DNA from: a virus
IMG/VR virus record: IMGVR_UViG_3300030329_002317
Location: 1-20,998 of that record
Length of the DNA stretch: 20,998 nucleotides
Direction: 5' to 3' (one strand)
The notes below the pieces were generated by a model. The model saw nothing but the letters and a program-made list of their open reading frames with translations, was not told where the DNA came from and ran no database searches. Below, one piece after another: positions 1-10,500 of this stretch. The number at the start of each line of letters is the position of its first letter. Position 1 is the first letter of the stretch. Made by a program: the position numbers and the translations under genes.

Positions 1-792
1 ACTGTCACTAGTAGTTGCTAATGGATTGTATTCTAAATAATTCTCATCCATACATCCTGGTACTGGTGGTGGAGGAACGCAGGTGTCTGATATAAAGGTA
101 TGAGTGGAATCTGTCCCAAAGTTAGCAACGGTACCATGTACTAAGGTATCTCCACATTGTATCAGATAGTAAGACCCGTCTTGTCCTCCCCACAAGCTAC
201 CAGCTAGTCCATCTCCATAAGAATCATATATTGTAAAAGTTAGATTACCTGTGGGTAAACATACTGGTTCAAATTGTGGTTCATAATCAGGAGCAGTTGT
301 ATATGGTCCTCCTGCGGCTAAAATAACACCATTAATATCTTTTATATTCCATGTCGTTTCACTTTGGTATTGATCTAAGTTAATATTTACCATAGCCGGA
401 ACGCAACTAGGAGGTGGATTAGGCATACATTGTGGCACTAATCTATTATGTATTAAACCGTTTGTAAATGTAGATATTGGATAATCAATTATTGTATCTC
501 CACATACTGTAACATAATATTCGCCGGCGTTTATACCATCTCCATAAGAATCAAATATAACAAACGATATATTAGTAATACTATCAGCCATATAAATAGT
601 GTCCCTATGCATTGTGTCGTGCATAGTGTAGTGGCCATAAGGAACGTAAGCTATAGTGTCACCTTGATAAGCGTCTTTATATAACGTCCATTTAGTTTCC
701 CCTGGATAACTATCTGTTTTAATATGTATAACAACCTCTTTTTGTGCAAAAGTTATTATAGGTAATAATAATAATATTAATATCTTTTTCAT
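1..792 (-). CDS. Exported two-module DSYGDG protein, 3' end cut by window edge
   Basis: Translating the minus strand from the ATG at 792-790 gives 264 codons with no stop up to base 1, so the 3' end is missing. Residues 1-17 form a signal peptide: MKK, then a Leu/Ile core with four consecutive TTA codons, ending TFAQ. Two homologous modules follow, at about residues 19-122 and 133-238. Each has an early ET-W motif, then DSYGDG (residues 81 and 190), then Y-Y and CGDT. Proline-rich linkers separate the modules (PNPPPS, VPPPPVPG). The last residues, from 246, read GCMDENYLEYNPLAT, close to the GCTD-A-NYNPLAT motif found repeatedly in exported Bacteroidota proteins. The start ATG directly abuts the stop of the upstream thioredoxin-like gene. 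The product is probably exported or surface-exposed. Adhesion or surface display is inference; the catalytic or binding role is unknown. Confidence 0.85.
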   Translation of the reverse strand, partial: MKKILILLLLPIITFAQKEVVIHIKTDSYPGETKWTLYKDAYQGDTIAYVPYGHYTMHDTMHRDTIYMADSITNISFVIFDSYGDGINAGEYYVTVCGDTIIDYPISTFTNGLIHNRLVPQCMPNPPPSCVPAMVNINLDQYQSETTWNIKDINGVILAAGGPYTTAPDYEPQFEPVCLPTGNLTFTIYDSYGDGLAGSLWGGQDGSYYLIQCGDTLVHGTVANFGTDSTHTFISDTCVPPPPVPGCMDENYLEYNPLATTSDS

Positions 793-1155
793 TTAAAAAT
801 CACTCATTAATTGATTATCTATTTCTTCTTGTACCTCTTCTCTAGTTGCTAACAGCTTAAAGCTTAGATCAGCTTGAAATCTAGCAACTTCTTCACCATC
901 TTTAAACACAATAATAGTAGGTACAACTGCTATTTTGTATTTTTTTTGTAATTCTGGTTCTTTACCTATATCAACATAACTTTTAGTTTTACATTCTTTT
1001 AAATCCATTATCCAATCAACACCGTTAGTTTCATTCCACTCAGCGTTAAAATGTTTTACAGTTATTTGACCAAAAGCAGAATTAGCAAATATAGTTAAAA
1101 TAATTATTAACATATATACTGTAAATATTTTCCATTTAGCGCTAAATTTCATCAT
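793..1155 (-). CDS. Exported thioredoxin-fold protein lacking the CXXC redox motif
   Basis: The 120-residue product begins with a signal peptide (hydrophobic core at about residues 11-23; plausible cleavage after SAFG, residue 29). The rest fits a thioredoxin fold: strand ITVKHFNAEWN (30-41), then KYKIAVVPTIIVFKDGEEVARF (split here as KYKIAVVPT and IIVFKDGEE), with the cis-proline at P79 and the following beta hairpin. The usual WCGPC motif after the AEW position is absent. The only cysteine is C55, in DLKECK. A classic disulfide oxidoreductase role is therefore unlikely; it may act as a chaperone or binding protein, or use one cysteine. I recall similar HFNA-WN proteins in marine phage genomes, which suggests a conserved family and not decay. 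ATG 1155 gives a 4-base overlap with the upstream stop; ATG 1152 is an alternative start one codon later. Its stop abuts the next start. Confidence 0.87.
   Translation of the reverse strand: MMKFSAKWKIFTVYMLIIILTIFANSAFGQITVKHFNAEWNETNGVDWIMDLKECKTKSYVDIGKEPELQKKYKIAVVPTIIVFKDGEEVARFQADLSFKLLATREEVQEEIDNQLMSDF
1152..1155 (-). promoter_or_regulatory. ATGA stop/start overlap, likely translational coupling
   Basis: On the minus strand the ATG of the thioredoxin-like gene (1155-1153) overlaps the TGA of the small membrane protein gene (1154-1152). Such overlaps usually couple translation by re-initiation. No Shine-Dalgarno sequence precedes the second start, which makes coupling a reasonable way for it to be translated. 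Confidence 0.6.
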
Positions 1156-1475
1156 CTGTTATAAAGTTTATCCTCTATTTTTTCAATAGATTTTTTAATT
1201 TCTTCGACATCTTGTTGAGTAGTTATGATACTTTGTCTAATCATCTGATCTTTCATGTCGAATTCCATTCTAGTTATTTCAGCTTCTGGTATTTCTTTTA
1301 AAATTTCTTCTTTTATTATTGTAACATCTACAGGTACAGGCTGTTCTTTAGCTTCTTGTATTTCAGCCATTAACGAGTACCAACCCGCTATTAAAGTAGC
1401 GATACCAAAACCTAGAGCTATCATTGTTTTAACGCTCATTTTGAATGTAGTATCTTCATTTAATTCTTTTGTCAT
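1152..1475 (-). CDS. Small membrane-anchored coiled-coil protein (possible holin- or spanin-like)
   Basis: The 107-residue product has a charged N-terminus (MTKELNEDTTFK), one hydrophobic helix at about residues 17-36 (MIALGFGIATLIAGW core), then a proline-containing spacer (EQPVPV) and a long Glu/Lys-rich helical tail (about 52-105) with heptad-like spacing, ending EDKLYNR. This suggests a single-pass membrane protein with a coiled-coil domain; topology is not certain. The segment TRMEFDMKDQMIRQ looks like a conserved block I recall from small proteins in marine phages. The position after the last large virion gene, and coupling to an exported protein, fit a lysis-cassette role such as holin or inner-membrane spanin. 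This is inference, since no endolysin is visible in the window. The start follows an A-rich leader with no Shine-Dalgarno sequence. Confidence 0.85.
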   Translation of the reverse strand: MTKELNEDTTFKMSVKTMIALGFGIATLIAGWYSLMAEIQEAKEQPVPVDVTIIKEEILKEIPEAEITRMEFDMKDQMIRQSIITTQQDVEEIKKSIEKIEDKLYNR

Positions 1476-1533
1476 TTTGTTTAGTTTTTTATATAATTAC
1501 TTAAAAAAGCATTTATTTAAATATTGAAACTAT
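1476..1533 (-). other. 58-base AT-rich spacer, largest gap in the window
   Basis: This is the longest non-coding stretch in the window. It is almost pure A/T. I find no GC-rich hairpin that would serve as a terminator and no TAnnTTTG-type Bacteroidota -7 element on the minus strand. It supplies the A-rich leader (AACTAAACAAA) just before the ATG of the small membrane protein. A promoter for the last three genes could lie here, but none is recognisable. Confidence 0.4.
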
Positions 1534-4500
1534 TTACCTTCCATGAACTTGCTCCATGTAATAATCATTAAGAGTTCTTTCTTTATCTATATCTGTATTT
1601 AATAAAGAATCAATATAGTTCTTGTTTTCATCCCAATGTTCTAATATTTTATTTACTCTAGAATCTTCGTTTTTATAATCATATACTGGTATTTGATCTT
1701 CGTTTCCTAAAATATTATATATTATAAATTGTTGTTGATTTTTATTTAATTTTTTAATTTCTTTTCCTTTATCAATCCTTATAACTTCTTTCTCTGTTTC
1801 TACTCCGTATTTTTGTTTTTTCTTTTCTAATTTTTTTTCTTCTTTTACTTTAGTTTTAACTTTCTCAACTTTCTCTTCAGCAATTCCACCGCCTGCATTT
1901 AAAGTCCATTTATTAAAGCCCATTAACATAGAAATTCTTTGCCAAGTTTCAAAATCACCTGTTGAAGCATCCCGTATATTGTTTACTTTTTTAACTATTC
2001 TATCGGCAGGAATATTAAAAGCCGCAGAAAGAACATTTGCTACAGCTAAATTTGCAGGATTATCTAAATCCCATCCCATTTCTCCCATTACATCTTTATC
2101 ATGTTTATATATTTTACTTGATTGATATATTTTTCTAGCTTTAGATCCTATTGGAGGAGATACATTTAATAAATCTACAACTACATTACCGTAATCAGCA
2201 TTATAGCCCTTTTCTGATTCTTTGAAAAACGTAAAAATACTATTTTTAATAGCAGCTACACTAGAACCACCAGTACCCATACCTCTAAGATAAGAATCGG
2301 CTATAGTATTAATAAATCTATCTTTATGTCTTTCAGCATGTTTCATATCAGCTTCATCTTTACTTTCGTCATCAACAGCAAACATAGCGTTAGTAAGATA
2401 TGAAAATATTACGGATTGTACAAAACCATAGTATAAAGCGCTTGAAATATTTTCCGCCATATTACCTCTATTGTTAGCTATATCTTGTATTCTTCTTTTG
2501 TGTCTTCTAAACATTTGCATTGGTGTATTTGCAAAAGCCAATATAGGTCTACCAAGAACAGAAGCTTGTTGCATTGATATTAAATCAGGTCTAGATGACT
2601 GCTGGGTATATTCCGTCATATCTGTAAAATCTTCCCAAGCTTTCTTTTCAGCTTGTTTTTCTGATAATCCTTGTTTTTTATATTTTCTAATACTATTTCT
2701 ATAATATGTAGCGCCACCTATAGAAATTGCAAAACTATCTGCGTATTTTGTAGGTATAAATCCTTTTTCAAGTAAATATTTTAATGCTGCAGATGCCTTG
2801 TCTTTACTTCCACCAACTCTTTCTACTAGTTCAGCTGCTTCAATATTTATCTTTAATCCAGCTCTTCTTTGAACCATCATATCTGAATTAAATATTTTAG
2901 CAAAGTCTTTCCAATATTGAGGTTGATTAGCAAATGCTCTAGCTGCTCTAATAGGATTGTTAAATGTACCATTCACATAATTTGCTGTAGATATAAGTTG
3001 GAGAGCTGCAGATTTTTGATTGAAAAACATAATTGTTCCAGTAGCATTATTTACCCAGTTCATCCATTTGTTTACATTAGAATCTACACCAACATTTCTG
3101 TTAGTCATATTTTCCATTCTCCATATTATATTCTCTAATGCTTCTCGATGTCTAACTCCATATAAAGCCTCTATCTTGTTCATGTTCTTTCCAGTTAGCT
3201 TTCCATTCTTCCACTTACCAAACATAGCTTCTCTATTCTGCATGAACTCAGATAAAGCTTCTTTTCTATATACTTTATCTACAACATTATTAAGATCCAT
3301 AGTTATATTACTTCCCAACCAATTTTCTCCTGGTTTTATCCAGCCTTCTTTTAATTTAGTTATAGAAAATAACTTATCAGCAAAAGCCATAATATCTGCG
3401 TTTGATTTTACAAATTTATCTAATGTTTTTAAATCTCTCTTAGATAATCCAGGTATCTCGTATCCTGCTTTATTCATTAAATAAGCTCTTATAGCATGAT
3501 CAGTTGTGTAAAAACGATCTTCTTTTAGTTTTTTATTTAATACTTTTCTTACTTCTGGAAATTGTTTTCTCAATTCTTTGTAATCGTTTGATATAGATTG
3601 TTTTCTATTATGTATATCGTTATACGCTCTATTATAAGGTTTATGTAAAACTTCTTCAAAGAATTTTTTATGAGCTTCTCCTTTTTTTCCTTTACCTGAA
3701 AAAGCATAAGTTACTAACCCCATGAAATCTTCAGAACCAGGAGTTCCCCATAATTTCAAATGTTTTAATCTATTACCTAATATTCTAGCTTTTGCAGCAC
3801 TGTATGTTTTATGGGCGTTTACATTTTTTTTATGTTCAATAGCTTTGTTTAAAGTTTTACCTAAATCTACAAAAGGATCGTATTCATTAAGCATTTTTTC
3901 AAGATTAGCTTCAATATTCTTTGAAGATTTACTTTGAGGTCCAGCTTGCTGCACTTTAGATTTTATATCTAATTGATTTAAAACATCTTTTACCGCTCTA
4001 ACATTAGCTAATGCATCATCCGCGAAGTACATATCATTATATCCTTCTGAGAACTTTCTTAACATCCACATTGCTTTAGCTTCACCAGTACTATTTCCTA
4101 ATCCTTTAATATTTTGCAAAGGAATTTCAATTCCTTGAGATTTAAGGAATTCATATATAGGAACTTGAGATTCTGGTGGTCTAGCCGTTAATATATATTG
4201 ATGTTCTGGTCCAAATTTCTTAATTCTTTGTGCAAATTTACTCCAAAAAGGTCCTTTAGTACCCTCTTTAACGATATTAAATTCTGAAAAATCGAATTCA
4301 GCTCCTTGATCTTTTAATTTTTTACCTTTATCAGCAAATTCACCAGCGTTTAATCTAGCTTTTATATATCCTTTAGTAAAAGCATCAATCTTTTTAATTA
4401 AATCAAGTGGCATATTATCGCCTTGTTTTAATTTATCAGTATTAACTTCAGCGAAACGATCACCAAATATCTTTTTGAAAGATTTTTTATTGCTCATTAC

Positions 4501-7500
4501 TTTTTCCCAAGTATTTTTTACTATAGATGTTTTGAGAGATCTTTCTGGTCTAGCCTTATTTCTAGCAATAGAAATATCTAAAGATGTTTCAACAAACAAC
4601 ATTTGAGCATCGTAACCCTTGTCTGTAAACTCCTTAACAAGTTTTTCTATTGATTTTATATTAGCTCCAGTTCCATCTACAATAACTCCATCTCCTTTTC
4701 CTTGAAATTTCATTTGTTTCTTTAAAGCTATCTGTCTAGCTTCCCATGTTAATTTTCCAAAAGTTTTTCTTTGTTGTGGAGTGAAATCTTTCATACTAGA
4801 AGGTAGACCATGATTTTTCATTAACCATTCTAAAGATATGTCTTGATTAACTATTTTAAAACCTTGTTTTTCTAAACCTAATTGTTTTATAACATTAGAT
4901 TTTCCAGATCCAGCACCTCCAGCCATAAATATAACTTTCTTTTGGGGAGCTGGTTTTCCAGATGGATTAGGCAAAGTATAACGAACTCCAGATTTTGTAT
5001 ATGCTAAAGTATCATCAAAATCCCAAGTGCTCATTCCTCTAGCTTTTTTATTTATTTTTCTACCTAAATTATTAGCTAAATCTATAATTCCTAAATTTTC
5101 CAAAGTTTCTTTACTACTTATACCTTTAGAATATTTTCCTCCTAGTTGATTATCTAGTATTTTATTTAAATTATTTTTTACCTCTATATTAGTTTCTTTG
5201 TTTTTAGCATCAACTTTTAATTTTGCAATTTCACCAGTATATGATTCTGGAGTTTTAGACTTAAAGAAATCTATAATATCTAATATATCGTTTTTGTTAT
5301 AAGTTTTTATTAATCTAGATCCTATAGTTTCTCCTGGTATTTTTGATTTTAAATCAACCATTTCAAAAGTTATACCAGGTCTATACATTATATTAGCTAT
5401 AGATGAAAGTTCACCAAGGTTTCTATTTTTAAAATATTCTATAAAACCAGTTTTACCACCATAAAGAGGCGAGTCATATATTTTAACATCTTCATATCTA
5501 GTACTAGCCTGCTCAAATTCTCTACTTAGTATATCTAAACTCTTATCAAACTCACTTTTGCTTTTAGATTTAAGAGCCATGTCCATAAACATATAAGTGT
5601 GATTTAACAACTGAAGCTGGTGCTCAGCATGAAACATTGAACCTTTGTTACCTTCAAACTTCTCAAGTCCTAATCTATTACTAACAGACGTTATTGTGGC
5701 TGTTCCTTTTACTATTCCTAAACCTATATTAGTTTGAGATCTTAAATGTCTCATAACTTCTACAATAGTTTCAGCCTTGTTAAGCTCACCTTTTTTAACA
5801 TTAGATGATTTAGCCTCAACAATTACATCTCTTAACGTGTTTAAGTAAATCTTTCTTAATCCTTCATTTGCTTTTAAAGTATTCTCGTATCCTTTGCTAG
5901 TGCCATCTTTAGATAACTCGGCTCTACTAGCATGGTATAAATCTGTTTCAAGATTTTTACCTTTATAGTTTTCAATAAATTCTGCTTGCCATGTTTTAAA
6001 TTTTCCAGTATCTGTAATTTTATAATTATCTAAAACAAATTTAACAGATAGCTTTTCTTTACCTACTTTAATTAAGGTTTTTGAAGCATCACCTTTTTGT
6101 GTAGATTTAATTACTTTATCAGTGTTAACTCTAGCATCTGCAGAGGTGGAATTAATCCATATTCCATCTACTTGTTTACCTTTATATATACCTTTAATTT
6201 CAGGTATCCATATTTTGTAGCTTCTTGACCCAAATCCAAATGTCTTTTTTATATCAGCGGCTATTCCTTCGTATCTATTATTTTTACTTATACCAATATC
6301 TATACCTTTCTCTAAAAATTTTATTAATAATTTTTCTTGTAGTTTTTCTCTAGATTTTATAGCATCTTCACTTTTGTATATAGATTTTTCTCCATCAGCA
6401 AATTCTTTACCGTCATATTTTTTAATTAACTCTTTAGTTGTAGCATCTAAATTTAATTTCTTTAAATTTGATGGTTTAAATATTTGGCTTGATAAGTCAG
6501 CCCAATTTTTGGCTTCTAATACTTTCATCTCAACTTCAGGTTGTGCCCTTAGCATTTCTTTTATTTGAAAGTCAATATTTTCTTTTAAAACCTCACTGTT
6601 TTTAGAGATTCTTCTTTGTAACTCTTGAATTACAGCGTGATCCTTATTTATATTTGGAATTTTTACAAGTATATCTCTTAAATGACCTATAGATATAGGA
6701 CCAACTATATCTTCGAAATAATTAGTCATTTCGTTCAAATACTCCATAGTCATACGCTTACTAAACATTTCCTTTGGCATAGAAGATTTAACACTATTAA
6801 GAAACGTATTAACAACATCTTTAGATACAAATTCTTCAGATAATCCATACTCTTCATATAGTTTATCTAATTCTTTTTGAGATTTTTTAAGTTCTGTTTC
6901 TATATTTTCTTTTTCTCTAGTAGATTTTAAATCTGTTTTGTTTTGCAAGGACTTAAGTAAAGATTGTTTTTTACTTATATCATCTAAAATAGTATTCTTT
7001 TTGTCTCCAAATTCAATAACATGCTCTCTTACGGTTTGGTTACTTAATACTTTTAATAATTCTCCTTCGAAAGCATTTAAAGTTTTTATATTAACGTCTC
7101 CAGGTTTTCTTACTTGCGTTTTCATCCTAGATATATTAATCTTTCCATCAATTATATCTACTCCTAACTTATTTAAAACCCAAATGTCACTGTCTTTTAA
7201 TTCTATTTTTCTACCGTCTCTTAATTCTACTTCAATCTTATTTTTATTTTGCGGTAAATCTATTTTTATTTGCTCTTTAGGACCAGCGGCTTTTCCAGTT
7301 TCTTTAAAAGATAATCTTTCTCCAGTTTTAAAGAATTTACCTAAAATAAGAGGGTCAATTAAAGTAGAAATTCCCTCTATCTCTGGTACTCCAGTTTTCA
7401 ACATCACGCTTTTTCTTATACCGTGTATATACGCTTTTGATGGGCCTATTTCAATAAGACCTTCAATTTTATTTTCAACTGTCTTTTTAAAATCTACTTT

Positions 7501-10500
7501 TCCAGTTTTTGGACCTTTTTTATGTAATTCTGTTTTTCCTAAGAAATCTTTACCTTTTATTGGTGCTAAATTACTTAACGTTGATGCGTTTTGTTTAGGT
7601 TGATTATTTAAACCTTTAAAGTTATTAATAATTTCATTTACTACACTATTCTCCACCCAAGATCTAGTAGATACCTTTCCATCTTTAACAGTTTGTTTTA
7701 TTAAAACATCAGATAAACGCTTACCAGTATTAGTAGTTTCTGTGGTTACATTTAAATTACTTTCTCCTGATGATTTAAAAGAATCTGGTAGGTTTTCTAT
7801 TTTAGACCACTCTGCTGTTGTTTTTTCTTTACTAAACTCACCTACTTTAGCTTCTCTAAATATACCTTCTACTCTTTTAGGTAGATTCTGCATTATATAT
7901 TGTGTAAGAGGAGTTCCTGCAGAAGGATTATAAGCTGCTTTGAACTCGACTTTTTTACCTGCAACAGGAAAAATCATTTCGTGAACAGTTAATTGTAAAT
8001 CTTGCTTAAAATCTGCCTGTTCATATGTCTGTTCTGGATTTAATTTATCATATTCTTTACTTCTCCATTTACCTAATTTGTTACTATTAGATCTTGGACT
8101 AGCTATCATATTAATAAATGTATCCATTTCTTTTAAAATAGCCTCTGATCTATCATTTTTACTTAATTTTGTATTTTCGTATATAGCTTGAACTTTGTCA
8201 GATCGTTCTTGTAATATCTCTTCTTTTGTTTTAATAGGTTTTTTAGCCCTAATTAAAGATTGTATCTCTGTCCATCTACGAGTTAAAGGAGCGTTTAAAT
8301 CTTGATACTGTTCAGTGGTAATTATTTTATTATTAACGTCTTCTAAATTTTGTCTTAGAGCTTTAGCTATTTCTTTTTGTTCTTTTATTATTTCAGGTTT
8401 TGTATTGATAATAATATCAGTAACAGTGCCTTTACTTGACTTACCACCCCCTTTAGTTATAATAGGTCCTACATCTTGCTTTTGAGTTATAAAGCTACCG
8501 TCTCCACTTATTTCCATGTCCTTAAACATTTCCATAAATCTGTCTTTCTGTTTCTTACTGTACCCAGCATTTCCCCAATTCTGCCCCATCATGTACATAT
8601 GCTCTATGACTTTTTGTGGTGAACTTAGATCTAATTTAGGAGCTAAGGCATCAAAATTAATTCCCATAAAGTTAGTACCAGCGAATAAATTAGTACGTAA
8701 TGAGTTTAAATCTCGCTTCAAAGCCCCCATAAATCCTTGCTCGATAAAAATATTATGTCCAACTTCAGTCATCATTAACTCTAAAAGATTAGCGTTATAT
8801 TCTTCGTTAAAATCTTTTCTATCTTGGCTTTTCTTATATGCTTGTTCTACAGCTATTTCAAGTTTTGTTAATTCTCTTTCTGTTTTTACATAACCAGCTT
8901 CTTTAGATGATTTTGCGTCATATTCACCTGCTTTAGGATGTGGTTTACCATCTTTAGTTTTTACGGGGAAGTAAATAGGTTTATTTCCTTTAGCGTCTGG
9001 TCCTAATCCTTTCTGAAGTCCTATAAATTTACCGTTAGCATCGTAAGTCGGCTTACCACCAAGTTTACTCATTATAGTCTCCCTTAAAGATTCGTGAAGT
9101 GATTCATTCATTTTTTCTAAATACTCTTGGGATTTACCTTTGTTGCCTTTTTTAAGAAAGTATCGATACATTAATACATGATATATTTCATGTGGCATAG
9201 TACCTGGTTTTGCCTTTCTTAGATCAACTATAACTTTAGTTGGTGTTGTGCCTTCACCTAATATAACTTTAGCAGGATCTCCTTTTAAATTTTCTACTAC
9301 ACCATTATTATCCCATTTTCCGTTTTTAGTCCAAACTATTTCAAAAGGATCTTCGCTTAAATTTTCTTTTTTTCTAACTTGCTGTATAAATCTTTTATAT
9401 CTTCTATCTTCAGTTTTATGTAAAACGTCAATATTTAAATACCGTTGTGCGTTAGTTATGACGTTGACTTGAGCCTCTGCCATATTTGCTAATTCTTCGT
9501 ACTTATGAACTTCACTCCAATTTGTCTTTTCTTTATCTATAGGCTTCTCTGACCATGTGTCTTGATATCCTTTTTCATGAGGTTTTTTACCATTAACATC
9601 TTTTACTTTTCTTTGTTTGCCTTCTTTGTATACTATTTGATCATTTGCTAATTTTCTCCATTTTGCTATTGCTTTTCTTTTAGATGTTAAAGTAAACTTA
9701 CCATCCACCGCTTTAACATGTGTTAGACCAAGAGCACCAAATTGTATAACCTCTAATAACACATCATCTCCCCACTCGTCCCAATCATGATAATGCTCGT
9801 CTAAAAAGGTAGTAAAAGCCTTTCTTCCTCTCATGTCTTCTATTCCTGCACTAACGATACTCGCTACTTGTGATCCAGCCGCACCTCCAAGACCAGCAAG
9901 AACGCCCTTTTCAAACAAATAGTTAAACGTTGGAGCTATACCCTCTCCCCATGCTGTTACACTACCAAGTCCTGTCCAAGCTGTTTCTCTACCTGCCCAT
10001 CTACCTGCTGTTATACCCATTCCTTGCGCTGTAAATCTAAAAGGTGTCAACCATCTCATAGCACTACCACCTAAATAAAATCCAAATCCAGTTCCATGTC
10101 CCATATCTATACCGAACAATGGATTCATTAATTGCATTTTACCTTCTTCTATACCAGCGTTTATAAATAAAGCGCCCGCTCTTTGTAGTTTTTTACCTTG
10201 TATTAATTTTAGATTTTTACCTAGTTTAGATGTTTTTAACCACTGTTTAGGTGACATACCTGCTGCTTTAGCATATTTTAACACCTGCGCATGAGAAATA
10301 GCGTTTTTTGAATGCCTATAACCTTTTCCTACATTTACAGCTTTATACATTTTAGTACTCATATTAGATAATCTATGAGAAAAAGATGTAAACGCCGGTA
10401 TTTTATATGTTCCTCCAAAAGCCTTAACGGTTTTCGCTCCCCAACCTATTCTCATAGCTCCATTAACATAACCATTCAATATTGCAAATTCAGCTACCAT

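Noticed and set aside
764-780. Repeated TAA-like trinucleotides on the plus strand, possible microsatellite
   Set aside because: They are consecutive TTA leucine codons in the signal peptide core and need no further explanation.
1476-1533. Possible terminator after the giant gene
   Set aside because: T-runs are present, but no stable stem precedes them; the sequence is simply AT-rich.
6938-7603. 221-codon open frame on the plus strand, the longest of many plus-strand frames
   Set aside because: It lies wholly inside the giant gene, is antisense to it, and its product is a Phe/Ser/Leu-rich composition expected from reading an AT-rich Lys/Glu-coding gene backwards. The same applies to the other plus-strand frames.
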